Below, in pieces: positions 35,951 to 46,101 of a stretch of DNA of 53,923 bases. A program made the translations under genes and the position numbers. Each line of letters begins with the position of its first letter. Position 1 is the stretch's first letter. The notes below the pieces were generated by a model that was not told the origin of the DNA, searched no databases, and saw only the letters and a program-made list of their open reading frames with translations. The DNA lies in assembly GCA_000158655.1 (NCBI GenBank), contig EQ973344.1, forward strand, positions 620,329 to 674,251, written 5' to 3'. Origin of the DNA: [Clostridium] methylpentosum DSM 5476. Lineage in GTDB: Bacteria > Bacillota > Clostridia > Oscillospirales > Ruminococcaceae.

Positions 35951-38900
35951 CTATTCTTTGCGTTTATGCTGTCCAAAGAGCAGCAATCCAGCGGCAAGCA
36001 ACAGAACAGAAAGTCCTGGCAGCATTCCCCTCTCCCCGGTTCTGGGTGAGGACTGCGTTTGGGACGCTGCCTGTACGCCGTCCCCTGCCACGCGCTGTAC
36101 AGGGGAGAGCGCAGCGATTGCGGCGTCGATCTGCTTCGCCGCGGCATCGACTTCCTCCTGCGTGGCATCATCTTTGCAGTTGATGTGCTCTCCATATTTT
36201 ACCATACGTTGAAATGCATCTACAGATTGCGCAGAGTAGTCGTTTAAATCAATTGACTGCGCTCGGTCAAGCGCCTGCTGCAGATAGGTTTTGTCCGCTT
36301 TGAGTCTGAGATTGGTCAAAACCCCGAGCAAGGCGTCTACTGCAGAATCGATGGTGTCCGCCATCGCGTCGCCATCTTCCAGCACCGCCCGACCGGCTGC
36401 AAGCGCCCCGGGAAGATCCGCCTTGGCCTGGTTGTCGATATAGCGGTCGAGCTGAAGTCCTGCCACATATTCACAAAGCGTCCGCAGGCTGGTCAGGTCT
36501 CCCTTTTGGAAGCCGAGCTTGTGGATTTCGGTCATCAGGGCAATCCAAGCATTGTCCACCTGTTGCTGTGTGGCAAATCTGTTAGCGTTGATCTCTTTGG
36601 CTTCGGCAAGGGATGCGGCAAAGCTCGCCTGCACGCTTTCAATCGCAGAGGCGTATTCCTCCCCCAGAATCAATTCATCCGCTCTGTCGATCACCTTTTG
36701 GAGAATGGTCTTGTCCGCCGGAGAAGCTGGCTCGAGCGCGTCGATGGCGGACTGGAGGGACTGGACAGCCTGGTTAACCTGCTGCTGGGCAGTTGCATTT
36801 TCCAGCACGTCCTTTGCCGAGGCAATTGCTTCCAAAAGTCCCTGGTAGCTATCTGGGGTGCAGGACGTGGGCTGGATTGCCTCCGCCTCCTGGATCTTGG
36901 CCTGGAGCATCGACAGGTCGAGCTGAGCAAGCCCCATGACCTCAATTTCATAAATGGTGATCAGCCGCTGGGACTGTGTGTTTTTAAACTGAATCCTTAT
37001 TTTGCTGCCCACTATCTCTTCAAAACTGAGCACAGTGAAGCGCTGCCCGCTCAAGGACTGCTTGTCTACCACCGTCACCCATTCTTCCCCGTTGTAAACC
37101 TGTATCGTTGTCTCTCCGCCGCGGGTGCCGCCGTCGAGATACTCCTCGACGTTGACGCGGTTGACCAGATAATTCCCCTGAAGGTCGATCTCCACCTCGA
37201 GTTCGGTGTAAATGTCAGAGCCTGCATAGCGGGATTCATGATCTCCATCCACCATTTTGTCGATGCCGTAGAAGGGGTCGATCGCCTCGTGATTGGCTGT
37301 GATCGGTTTTTGGAACGCCACATTGACCTGTTTGAGGTTTTTGATACTGTTAGTGAGTTCTGCTGTGATACTGTCCACCTGTTCCTGTCCGGCAGCTGGG
37401 TTGTTGAACAACAGCGTGGCGCGCTGGTAGGTGTCCTCAAATGCGCTGACCGCAGAGGGATCGTAGGAGGAGGTGTCAATTTTATCCGCCTGGAATAAAA
37501 CCTCCTGCAAAGCCTGTTTGTCGGTCGGGGCCCCGACTGAACCGGAGCAGATGATCTCGTGAATTGTCGCAGTGCTCGAGGTGGTTCCAATCGTGTGGTG
37601 GAAGGTGATCCGCATGAGGGAACCGGCTGCGCCCCCGAGGTCGAACTCGGTGATCCCCATCAGTCCGGAGCCCGGATTGAGGGATTGCTTGTCGATCACC
37701 GTCGTCCAGCTCGTCCCGCCGTCGGAGGAGAGCTCAATGGTGGTTTCGTTGCTGCGGGTCTCCCCCGGAGGATTCTGGAATTCCAGTATTTTAAAGTTGT
37801 GCAGTTCGTAGACGCCGTCCAGGTCAATGGTCACCGAATAGGGACCCTCCTCGTCTGGAAGGGCGTATCGGGTGTCCGGATTTCCGTCGAGCGCATTGGA
37901 GAGGGGGTAGTCGCCGAGTGCCGGACGGGTGCTGGTGATCGCTTTCCCCTGCAGGACGTTGTCGAGGGTGATCTGGCTGGTGATCACCGCATCGGTCTTG
38001 GGGCTCTCGCGGGTTTCACTCTCCACGCTCACCGCGAACGCATCCCCCACAGACACATTCCCGACCACTGCGGTGTTGTATTTGGTGGACATCAGTTTTT
38101 CATATCCGTCGGCTGTCTTTCGGTAGATGTTGTACTGCTCTGCCGAGGCCACCGGATCGATCGAAAGCTGAACGGTGGTTTCATCGAGGAACACCCCTGA
38201 AACCGATGCGGAGGGGGAAAGCGGGAACATAATTGCCGTCACGCCGGAGCTTTCCCTTCCGTCTTGGCCGACTGCGGTGACGCGAAAGGTGTGCTGCTCC
38301 TTCTGATCGAGCTCTGCGTTGCGGCTGGTGTAGGACGTATCGGTCACACCGCTTTCGAGCAGGGTGTAATCCGCGTCGTTACCGTCCGCGCGGTAGATGT
38401 TGTAGCTCTTTGCGTCTGCGCTCGCCGTCCAGTTCATCACAACCGCCTGCCCGTTGTCGAGATAGTGCAGTTCGAGATCTGACGCGGCTTGTGTGGCGCG
38501 GTAACTGGGGATCTGTGTGACGGTGTAGGTCTTGCCCTGCACTGTGTCAAACGAGATCAGATCGGTGCTGTCCTTTTCAAAGGAAATTGTGTTTCCATCC
38601 GAATCGGTGACAACTGCGTCGGCGATGTTAAAGTAGCTAAGTTTGCACACACCGCCCGCGTTGGAGGTGATGGTGAACTGGTCGGCCTGCCCGTTGGACC
38701 AGTCGGCGCCCACGGTAAAGTTGCCGCGCGCAACAAGCCCGCGGTAGCTGCCCTGCGCCCAGGCGTCAGGAATAGCCGGCATCGGGGCGATGTAACCCTC
38801 GTGGCTTTGCAGCAGCATCTCTGAGACGCCCGCTGTCCCGCCAAAGTTCCCGTCGATCTGGAAGGGGGGATGGGTGTCCCACAGGTTGTTGAGGGTGCCG

Positions 38901-40924
38901 TTTTTGAGCAGGGTCTGGTAGATTGAATAGGTGCGGTTGCCGTCCTTGGTGCGCGCCCAGGCATTGAGCCGGTGCGCCATTGCCCAGCCGGTCGACTTGT
39001 CCCCGCGAAGATTGAGGGAGACCTTCGCCGCGTCCATCCAGGCCGGTGTGGTGCTGTTGATCAGCGTCCCGGGATAGAGGCCGACGAGCTGGGAAATATG
39101 GCGGTGGTTGTACTCCGCGATTTCCCCGTAGAAGTTTTCCTCTCGGAATTCCTTGATCTGACCCGAGAAACCGACCTGAACCGGGTCGAGCTTGTCGATC
39201 TGGTCCGCCAGCCGCTGGGGCAGAGCCTCGTCCTGCCTGCCGAGCAGTTCGGCGGCTTCGAGGGTGTTCTGTTCCATTTCATAGGCGAGCTGTTGGTCCC
39301 AGGCGGTGCCAACGGTGACGACATAGTTGCCGTTCTCCATCTGCTCGGGTGAGGCTGAGGGATCGGCGAGCAGGTAGTCCCCGTGCGGTTCCATCACCCG
39401 GGACATAAAGTTTGCCGCCCCGGATACCGCGGGATAGGTGATGTTTTCGAGGATGTCCGGATCCCGGGTAAAATCATAGTACTCCCAAAACACCTGGGCC
39501 ATCAGCGCGCCGGTGCCGTTGCCGTCAGTGCCCTGTCCGTTGGGGGCGTAGACACTGTAAGGTCCTGCCCCTGTGCCGATCGACCAGCCGTTGTCTCCGC
39601 CCGGATCATAGTTGTCGGGGTGCTGCTGGGCGATGAACTGATTGGAGCTGTTGCGCACCGCCGGGAGATAGGCGTTGTAATAGTCGATATAGCTGTCAAA
39701 CAGTTCGGCGAGGTTGGTGCTGAACACCGGCCAGTAATTCATCTGGATGTTGATATTGTGCCAGTAGCCCGCAGTCCAGGGGGCCTGTTCGTACATGTTC
39801 CACACTCCCTGGAGGTTTGGAGGAAGCGCCCCCTTGCGGGAGGAGGAGATCAGCAGGTAACGGCCGTACTGGAAATAGAGCTCCTCGAGATAGCGATCGT
39901 TCGAGCCCGCCTTGTAGGCGTTCATCAGCTCGTCCGTCGTCAGCTGGGGCACTGCTCCGCCCAAGTCAAACCGGGTGCGATCAAAGAGGTTTTGGTAGTC
40001 CGCTGTGTGGTTGCTGCGCAGCTGTTCGTACGACTGGGCAGATGCTTGCTCGATCCGCTCAGTCACCTTTGCGTGAGGGTGCTCAAACCCCTCGAGCTTG
40101 GTTGCGTCTGGATTGAGGAAGACCTGCGGGTCAAACTCGTAGTTGGTGCCAATGGCGATGAGGATCACCGCGCTGTCCGCGCCGGTGACTTGGATGGTCC
40201 CATTGTCGCCGTCTGCGTCGTTGGCCGCCTGCATGGATGCACTGCCACCCGAAGGGATGACTTTATACTGCCCTTCAAAATCCACCTCGTACCCATGCAT
40301 ACGGCCGGACAGCGTGATGGTGTCTCCCTGCGCGCTGACGGTACCCGACTTTTTCTCATTGAGGTAGGGAATTGTCGGCCGTAGGGTGAACGAGAGTTTT
40401 CCGCTCTCGGATGCGGAGAGTTTGATCGCCATGACCTTGTCCGGGTAACTGGTGAAATACTCCCGGGAATAGGTGACTCCGCCGTAATCATACCGGACAT
40501 GTGCGGTCGCATCGTTGAGGATCAGGTCGCGGGTGTAGTTGCTCACTCCGCTGTAGTCGTGCCCAAAGTCAAGGTAGGTTTCAGAAAAGTTGTTAAGTCC
40601 CCCCTCGAACCCATTGTTGCCGCACAGGCTGTTTTCGGTCAACTGGATGCGTTCCGTATCGGTGATGCCGAACACGTTTGCCCCCATGTAGCCGCAGCCG
40701 AGCGGAAGCGACCACTGCTCCCAGCCAGCGTCGGAATTCGGCGCGGGTTCGTCATACCACAGCTTGAGTTCTTTTTCGACTGTGGCATCCGCCCGCAGCA
40801 CGGACAGCTGTTCGGATACGGGGATTGCACCTGTCGCGGCGTTCACCCCGACCGGCAGCACCAACGCGGCGGCCAGGATACCGGCCAACAGCCGCTTGAT
40901 TTGAAATCGTTTTGCCAGTTTCAT
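35951..40924 (-). CDS. GH95 alpha-L-fucosidase-family enzyme with Fn3, two F5/8 C domains and anchor
   Basis: 1657 residues from ATG 40924 (AAAGGAGG, 5 nt spacing; the frame extends 7 codons without a site). Signal peptide MKLAKRF to LPVGVNA. GH95 N-domain (WYDEPAPNSD, LPLGCGYMGANVFG), catalytic core with NIQMNYWPVF, PSASPEQ (E527) and HPPFQIDGN (D691), the residues expected for GH95. Fibronectin-type modules follow, then two F5/8 type C domains (the second with LVNRVNVEEY and VGSKIRIQFKN), FIVAR repeats with EIHKLGF, and the tail SPRTGE with a hydrophobic segment and HKRKE. Closely related to 7201-12432 in domain order. May act on alpha-L-fucosyl or alpha-L-galactosyl ends. No AraC gene is adjacent; promoter and palindrome at 41047. 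Confidence 0.92.
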   Translation of the reverse strand: MKLAKRFQIKRLLAGILAAALVLPVGVNAATGAIPVSEQLSVLRADATVEKELKLWYDEPAPNSDAGWEQWSLPLGCGYMGANVFGITDTERIQLTENSLCGNNGFEGGLNNFSETYLDFGHDYSGVSNYTRDLILNDATAHVRYDYGGVTYSREYFTSYPDKVMAIKLSASESGKLSFTLRPTIPYLNEKKSGTVSAQGDTITLSGRMHGYEVDFEGQYKVIPSGGSASMQAANDADGDNGTIQVTGADSAVILIAIGTNYEFDPQVFLNPDATKLEGFEHPHAKVTERIEQASAQSYEQLRSNHTADYQNLFDRTRFDLGGAVPQLTTDELMNAYKAGSNDRYLEELYFQYGRYLLISSSRKGALPPNLQGVWNMYEQAPWTAGYWHNINIQMNYWPVFSTNLAELFDSYIDYYNAYLPAVRNSSNQFIAQQHPDNYDPGGDNGWSIGTGAGPYSVYAPNGQGTDGNGTGALMAQVFWEYYDFTRDPDILENITYPAVSGAANFMSRVMEPHGDYLLADPSASPEQMENGNYVVTVGTAWDQQLAYEMEQNTLEAAELLGRQDEALPQRLADQIDKLDPVQVGFSGQIKEFREENFYGEIAEYNHRHISQLVGLYPGTLINSTTPAWMDAAKVSLNLRGDKSTGWAMAHRLNAWARTKDGNRTYSIYQTLLKNGTLNNLWDTHPPFQIDGNFGGTAGVSEMLLQSHEGYIAPMPAIPDAWAQGSYRGLVARGNFTVGADWSNGQADQFTITSNAGGVCKLSYFNIADAVVTDSDGNTISFEKDSTDLISFDTVQGKTYTVTQIPSYRATQAASDLELHYLDNGQAVVMNWTASADAKSYNIYRADGNDADYTLLESGVTDTSYTSRNAELDQKEQHTFRVTAVGQDGRESSGVTAIMFPLSPSASVSGVFLDETTVQLSIDPVASAEQYNIYRKTADGYEKLMSTKYNTAVVGNVSVGDAFAVSVESETRESPKTDAVITSQITLDNVLQGKAITSTRPALGDYPLSNALDGNPDTRYALPDEEGPYSVTIDLDGVYELHNFKILEFQNPPGETRSNETTIELSSDGGTSWTTVIDKQSLNPGSGLMGITEFDLGGAAGSLMRITFHHTIGTTSSTATIHEIICSGSVGAPTDKQALQEVLFQADKIDTSSYDPSAVSAFEDTYQRATLLFNNPAAGQEQVDSITAELTNSIKNLKQVNVAFQKPITANHEAIDPFYGIDKMVDGDHESRYAGSDIYTELEVEIDLQGNYLVNRVNVEEYLDGGTRGGETTIQVYNGEEWVTVVDKQSLSGQRFTVLSFEEIVGSKIRIQFKNTQSQRLITIYEIEVMGLAQLDLSMLQAKIQEAEAIQPTSCTPDSYQGLLEAIASAKDVLENATAQQQVNQAVQSLQSAIDALEPASPADKTILQKVIDRADELILGEEYASAIESVQASFAASLAEAKEINANRFATQQQVDNAWIALMTEIHKLGFQKGDLTSLRTLCEYVAGLQLDRYIDNQAKADLPGALAAGRAVLEDGDAMADTIDSAVDALLGVLTNLRLKADKTYLQQALDRAQSIDLNDYSAQSVDAFQRMVKYGEHINCKDDATQEEVDAAAKQIDAAIAALSPVQRVAGDGVQAASQTQSSPRTGERGMLPGLSVLLLAAGLLLFGQHKRKE

Positions 40925-41046
40925 TTTTGCCTCCTTTACAATCAATACCTTCTTCTATCATAAACAGCATTCAAAAAAACACTGTTTATTCCAATAACTA
41001 AGAACAAATCAGAATAAATTTTGTATAAATATTCCATTATACGTCT

Positions 41047-41071
41047 ATTATAACATTCCTATTCTGTTATA
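41047..41071 (-). promoter_or_regulatory. Extended -10 promoter overlapped by a palindrome
   Basis: TGTTATAAT on the minus strand (-10 TATAAT at 41047-41052) with no good -35. The inverted repeat TATAACA (41049-41055)/TGTTATA (41065-41071), 9-nt spacer, overlaps it and could be an operator for the GH95 gene. Confidence 0.5.
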
Positions 41072-41186
41072 CTACTTATATTTTGTGCATTTATGGACAA
41101 TTTCTGTGTATCAATGGAGACATTTCTATTGGCTGTGTAACAAGGCCGTACCTGCTGAGCCTTTCATTACGAAAGTGAATCGTCAC

Positions 41187-41440
41187 AACCATCTGTGAAC
41201 GGGTGATTCGGAGAGACTTCAGTAGAGCCAATGACCAGATTCTCCCTCAAGAGGCATCGAATAGAATCCTAGCATCGCACATCAATTCATCAACCGTCCG
41301 CATTCGTTTACCGGGAGAGCGGATATAGATATTGTTAATCCTGATTTCTCTTTGCGAAAGCGCCCTTTCCTTCATCAAGCCTGGATGAATCGATTTTTCT
41401 CTCTGCCTCTGGTAGAACCGGGGATTATTTAAGTGAACGC
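41187..41440 (-). mobile_element. Short IS200/IS605-like derivative without tnpA
   Basis: Left end CCTCTGGTAGAACCGGGGATTA (near 41406-41426, given in part) faces a terminator. Internal CGTTTACCGGG and the GGCATCGAATAGAATC segment match the copy at 27530; the far end AACCATCTGTGAACGGGTG matches the hairpin of the other copies. No gene. Confidence 0.65.
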
Positions 41441-41442
41441 AT

Positions 41443-41481
41443 AAAAAATCCACCTCACCGAACGTTCGGGAGGTGGATTTT
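41443..41481 (-). terminator. Terminator of a decayed gene
   Basis: AAAATCCACCTC (41445-41456) pairs with GAGGTGGATTTT (41470-41481), with inner CCGAAC/GTTCGG; T-run on the minus strand. The stem sequence resembles the terminator at 35735. Confidence 0.85.
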
Positions 41482-41499
41482 CAGCTTGTTGTATAAAAG

Positions 41500-42190
41500 G
41501 TATTTGCGATTGTTTCCGCAACAGCAACACTGCGATCCCAGTGAGCAGTCCGTTTTTCCTGCCTTAGGTGAAGATACGCTGTCAAAATACGTGAAAAATT
41601 TCGTTGTGTTTTGAAATTCTTATGTGTCCTGATGGATCTGCTTTTGATCTCTGCGAACAGTCCATCACCCGAAAAAGAGCTCAGTGCCTCGACATATGCT
41701 GCATTAAACAGGGCGGGTGGTTTTTTGCGTCAAGCTTGACCGGTCGCACTGAAGTGGTCACCCACCGCCTGAATAAACGGTGTGAGATACAGAATTACGA
41801 CAGCGTCCGCACCGCTCTGTACAGAGCTCGGATCGTCAAACATCCAACAGCAAGCATTCCTGTTTCTCCTGCGACAGGCCCAGCAAGTTGGATGGCGCCA
41901 GTGTTTCGGGCTGCTCAGTTCTCCGCCCAAATCTGAGCCTGTGAATTCCCCCATCAAGGGATTGCAGAGCTTATCAATCTCATTTTTACGGCGTTGCGCC
42001 CGGTGAGCAGTTGCTGATCAGCGATCACCGGCTTGTCAAAGCGGAGTATTACCCGATCGATTTCCTCGGCACGTTCTTCACTCGTTGCATCCTGCATAAA
42101 GAAGGTCTGCTCCAAAATCAACTTTTCGATTGACTTCTGTTTCCAGCACAGCGGCAGAGAATCGAATCGGTTTCACAGGAACACATGAAA
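41500..42190 (-). pseudogene. Fossil of a wall-anchored protein C-terminus
   Basis: On the minus strand near 41550 one frame reads SPKAGKT and the next NGLLTGIAVLLLRKQS, which together resemble a sorting motif, hydrophobic segment and basic tail broken by a shift. Upstream, DATSEERAEEIDRVILRFDKPVIADQ-like sequence (split over two phrases here) at about 42020-42110 looks protein-derived. No family assigned. The terminator at 41443 would be its own. Confidence 0.4.
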
Positions 42191-42196
42191 AACAGA

Positions 42197-45100
42197 TTAT
42201 TGTTTCCGTTTGCCGAGCAGCAAGGCTGCACCCGCCAGAATCAACATCGCGGTTCCTGCTGTAACTGGGGTAGACTCACCTGTTTTTGCATTGCTGCTAC
42301 CAGTAGTCTGGACCTGAACGCCTATTCCCAGGTTGACTGCTGCATCCACATGGAGCGCCGTAAGACTGTCCATAGCAGTACGCAAGGTTTCTATTGCGCT
42401 GTTCACCTCCGCTTGCGTTGCATCCTCCTTGTCGTTGACTGCTGTCGCATTTTCCTGCGCCGCACGGAAGACCGCTGCGCTCTCTACGGTGTAAGCGGTG
42501 AGATCCAGTTTTCCGGCATCTGCAAGCAAAGCTTCCAATACCGATTTATCCGCCTTGTAACGAAGGTTCATCATGGCATCCAGCAGTTCTCCCTCTGCCT
42601 GGGAAATTTCTATGGCTAGCGCGTTTTCCTTATCCGCAATTACCTGCTGTGCCTTGCTGAGCGCTTGTTGGAATTCCTCCTGCCCCGCTTGCACGTATAG
42701 GGTGAGATTCAAATTCTCGGCTGCGGAAACCAACATTTCAAGAGTTGTGGAATCACCCTTGATAAATCCCAGCTTATGAATTTCTTTCAGCAGCGCCTGC
42801 CACGCTTGGTCGATTTCCTCCTGGGTTGCATAGAGATCGTTTGAGACAGATTCCGCCCGGTCAAATGCCCGGTCAAAGGAGTCCTTGACGAGTTGGATGA
42901 CAGCGTCGTACTCACCGTTTTCCCTTGCCTCTTGGGCATATTGGAGCACAGTCTTGAGGACGTTTCTGTCAACTGCCGCCACCTTGACAGCTGTCTTTAA
43001 GAGAACCTGTCCCGTCATCCCGTACGCGTCCGGTTGCTTTTCGGTGACCCAGCCGGAATACCCCTGCTCAATCATTTTGTTGCGCAGGCTGCTGGTGACT
43101 CGCACCTCAATGCTGTTTTCCCCAGGCTGTACAACATCTGAAATATCTGCGCTGCCGTTGTCCAGATTGACGGGGACCTTTTGACCGTTTACCCAAATCG
43201 AAGCAGAGCCTCCGCCAAAGGAGTCTGCACAGAATGTCAAGGTGTTTGCCTGAAAATTCCAGTCGTCGGGCAGGGTAAACGTCGTTGTATACATCCCCAC
43301 GCCCGAGACAGTCGGGCCAACCTCAGGCATCTCCTTCCAGGGGATCAGATCGGAGGAAGAAACAGGGATGTCCACCTTGTTGGTTTCATAGGTGACTTCC
43401 TCGGTTGTCACGCCGTTTCTGGTCTCGCTGCGGGTGAGCTTCTCGCCGGGCTCCCAGGACTGCACGGTGATGTTCCAGTCCTCTAACAGAAGATCCTGCG
43501 GTACCTGCACCTCGGTGCGATAGCTGCTGCCATCCGCGTATTGGATGGACACGCTGCCTGTTTCCGGAACATACAGGATTGTAGACCCATTTTCCACAGC
43601 GGCCTTCTCGACGTTGTGGGAGCTCACAACTGTATTGTCCACTCGATCATTTGGATCCAGAGCGAACACCATGACATCGCCGGGGGCAAGCTCTACATTT
43701 AGAATTGTTCTGCCATCTTGATAAGAACAATCTGCAACTTCCCGAACTGCACCGCTCCAGGTGTCCAGGAGATAGGGTTTGTAAATCCCCTCCACCGATA
43801 CCTGTCCGGCCGTGTTCTCGGAATCCTCAAACATATAGTTGTACAGATACAGGTAACTTGCCCCATCATCCTCCCGCAAGACGGATAAAAAGTTCTGGTT
43901 GGGTTCGGTGTATTCCGCACGGGGATGGACGCCGAGTCCAATCAATGCATCATAAGTATCCGCCGCATCCTGGACAGTGGCGACGGTGTCGAGCTGCTTG
44001 ATCTCCTCCATCAGCGCTTGGAGCTGCTCGTCCTTTCCGTCGTGAAAGGGTGTTTGCAACGCGGCGCCGGCGTTGACTTTGAACATATCGTTGCGTATTT
44101 CCTCCTGGGTCTCCCCGTCGACAATCACGACCGGAAGCCCGGAGCTCGCCCACTCATACAGCACCTGAGCGGATTCATACGGCAACTCTTCCTGATAGAC
44201 GATAAGCGCCTGGTATCCGACGCCGTCCGCCTGGATCAGTCCGTCGGAACAACGGATGGCATCGTCCTGCAGCAGGACAGGTGAAAAATAATCATAAGTG
44301 TAGCCAGCATCCTGAAGGGTCATATCCTGCCAGTAAAAGGCTTTGTGGTTGTGCAGATAGTTGTCCTCAAACGAGCGTTTGAACTCGGAGGCGTTATTGA
44401 TGTAGTAATCGCTCCTCAAAATTCCCAGATCCATCCGGACGGTGCCCTGACGCAGCGCGGTCTGGATGCGCGCGAGATGCGCGTTGATTTCTGCATAGTC
44501 CAGAGCGGAGGGCTGGCGTTTGTTGAACCGCTCCGAGAAAAAGGGCATCATGCCCTCATAGCCCGGCCAAGCGCAGTTTTGCTCCGGGCCGTAGGCCGAG
44601 GAGTAGCCGTGCAGCACGGTTCTCTGAATACCCGCGGCAAACTGGGTATAGAACATCTGACGGAAATACGAATGGCTGCGGTTGTAGTTGTCGTCCGCCA
44701 GCGCGCCTGTCTCACTCGAATAGGTCTTTCCGTACAGATGCGCAGCCCCAGCCTGGGATCGGTAGCTGTCAAGCTCTGTGTTGAACTCCAGAGATTCTGT
44801 TTCCACATAATCCAGGCATTTGATTGGCTGTGAAATCTCAAAGAAATTCCCGTAGGAATTTTCAGCCCGCAGCGTCATGCCGAAGCTGTGCAGCCAATCG
44901 GTCAGGACGTCAAGGCATTCCTCCATATACAGGTCGGTATTGGTCTGGTAGAGGTCGTTGCGCAGCTTTCCGCAGAGGTCTTCCTCTCCTTCGAGGGTGT
45001 AGGAATAGTGCGGTTCCGCCATAAAGCTGATGTTTGACTGCAAAATGAAGACCGGGAGGTATTTCCCCACGTCGTATCCCCGGCGAGTCTGAAATTCTTC

Positions 45101-46078
45101 GAGATAGTCGGTGCACCACAGATTGCCCGTCGAATCATTTCCCCGGGTGCTCAGCTCGAGCGAATCCATATACAACGAAACATCGCCGTTTTGCCTGATC
45201 ATTTCCTGGAGGTCAGGTGTCAGGACACTTTGATTCCAGTACGAAATGAGCGCGTCCGTGCCCTCATGTGAAAAATAGTTGATGGAATAGGACTTTCCTG
45301 TGGAAGCGGGTTTGTAGGCCTCGCTGGTCCCGTACTGCCAGAAAGCAAACAGGATGTACTCCCCGTCTGACGGCGCGGTGTAGTCCACCTGCCAAGTCCC
45401 ATCCTGAGTTTGATAAGCGGACTGGGTGATGTCTTGTAAAGAATCCTCACTCAGCCCGACGGTTTTACCATCCTCTGATACAGAGGCTCTGCGCGCCGTC
45501 ACCACACGGACCAGGCTCATTTTGCGGGCATCCTCCGTCAGTTCTGGCACCGGGAGAGCCCCCTGAAACTGCTGGCCAGGGGATAATTCAACTGTCCGGT
45601 AGCCCAGCTCTTGTGCAGCGGCCTCATCGTCCGGCGTAATCGTTGTCAGGTTTGCGGTGGACCAGTGGGTCCCGCTTGTGAAGCTCACACCCATACCGAG
45701 CTTGGTGCACTCCTCTACAATCAGATGCGAGTCGTGTACCCACTCCTCCGAGCCCCACGCGTAGGTGGCATCATCCAGATAAGCGGATTCATCGAGCGTC
45801 ACGAATTCGACTGCGCCGAACCCGCTCTGATAGAGCTCCTGAATCGACTCTTTGAGCGTCTCGTCTGTGTGGGAACCCTCTGCCAGCCACCAACGCGCTT
45901 CCGGACGGTATTCCATCTGCGGTGTTTGAAACAGCTGCTGCATGGATTCAGCAAAAGAATTCTGTGGCTGTGATTGCTCCGCTGTCGCCTGGGCAGATAC
46001 CGCAAAAGCGGATGAGACCAGTGACAAGCTGAGCAGCAAACAAGCTATTTTTTTAAAATTTCCCCTTCTAAAATTCAT
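42197..46078 (-). CDS. GH106-like alpha-L-rhamnosidase, secreted and wall-anchored
   Basis: 1293 residues. ATG 46078 is 7 nt from AGGAGG; ATG 46081 is also possible, while the frame open to 46219 lacks a site. Signal peptide MNFRRGNFKK to FAVSAQA. The N-terminal catalytic region opens with YRPEARWWLAEG and SGFGAVEFVTLDE, typical of the GH106 rhamnosidase fold, with later TSGTHWS and LHGYSSAYGPEQNCAWPGYEG. A jelly-roll domain near residues 940-1060 (SGVGMYTTTF, ASIWVNGQKV, GENSIEVRV) is the usual C-terminal module of these enzymes. FIVAR repeats with LLKEIHKLGF and tail NAKTGE with LGKRKQ complete it. Divergent to the AraC gene at 46283, probable regulator. Family call from motif memory, not alignment; a sister family in the same clan is possible. 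Confidence 0.8.
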   Translation of the reverse strand: MNFRRGNFKKIACLLLSLSLVSSAFAVSAQATAEQSQPQNSFAESMQQLFQTPQMEYRPEARWWLAEGSHTDETLKESIQELYQSGFGAVEFVTLDESAYLDDATYAWGSEEWVHDSHLIVEECTKLGMGVSFTSGTHWSTANLTTITPDDEAAAQELGYRTVELSPGQQFQGALPVPELTEDARKMSLVRVVTARRASVSEDGKTVGLSEDSLQDITQSAYQTQDGTWQVDYTAPSDGEYILFAFWQYGTSEAYKPASTGKSYSINYFSHEGTDALISYWNQSVLTPDLQEMIRQNGDVSLYMDSLELSTRGNDSTGNLWCTDYLEEFQTRRGYDVGKYLPVFILQSNISFMAEPHYSYTLEGEEDLCGKLRNDLYQTNTDLYMEECLDVLTDWLHSFGMTLRAENSYGNFFEISQPIKCLDYVETESLEFNTELDSYRSQAGAAHLYGKTYSSETGALADDNYNRSHSYFRQMFYTQFAAGIQRTVLHGYSSAYGPEQNCAWPGYEGMMPFFSERFNKRQPSALDYAEINAHLARIQTALRQGTVRMDLGILRSDYYINNASEFKRSFEDNYLHNHKAFYWQDMTLQDAGYTYDYFSPVLLQDDAIRCSDGLIQADGVGYQALIVYQEELPYESAQVLYEWASSGLPVVIVDGETQEEIRNDMFKVNAGAALQTPFHDGKDEQLQALMEEIKQLDTVATVQDAADTYDALIGLGVHPRAEYTEPNQNFLSVLREDDGASYLYLYNYMFEDSENTAGQVSVEGIYKPYLLDTWSGAVREVADCSYQDGRTILNVELAPGDVMVFALDPNDRVDNTVVSSHNVEKAAVENGSTILYVPETGSVSIQYADGSSYRTEVQVPQDLLLEDWNITVQSWEPGEKLTRSETRNGVTTEEVTYETNKVDIPVSSSDLIPWKEMPEVGPTVSGVGMYTTTFTLPDDWNFQANTLTFCADSFGGGSASIWVNGQKVPVNLDNGSADISDVVQPGENSIEVRVTSSLRNKMIEQGYSGWVTEKQPDAYGMTGQVLLKTAVKVAAVDRNVLKTVLQYAQEARENGEYDAVIQLVKDSFDRAFDRAESVSNDLYATQEEIDQAWQALLKEIHKLGFIKGDSTTLEMLVSAAENLNLTLYVQAGQEEFQQALSKAQQVIADKENALAIEISQAEGELLDAMMNLRYKADKSVLEALLADAGKLDLTAYTVESAAVFRAAQENATAVNDKEDATQAEVNSAIETLRTAMDSLTALHVDAAVNLGIGVQVQTTGSSNAKTGESTPVTAGTAMLILAGAALLLGKRKQ

Positions 46079-46101
46079 CATTTCCCCTCCTAATCGGTGT
46101 T

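Noticed and set aside
5769-41481. CRISPR-like repeats
   Set aside because: The recurrent hairpins are dispersed ends of IS200-like elements, not regularly spaced repeats with unique spacers.
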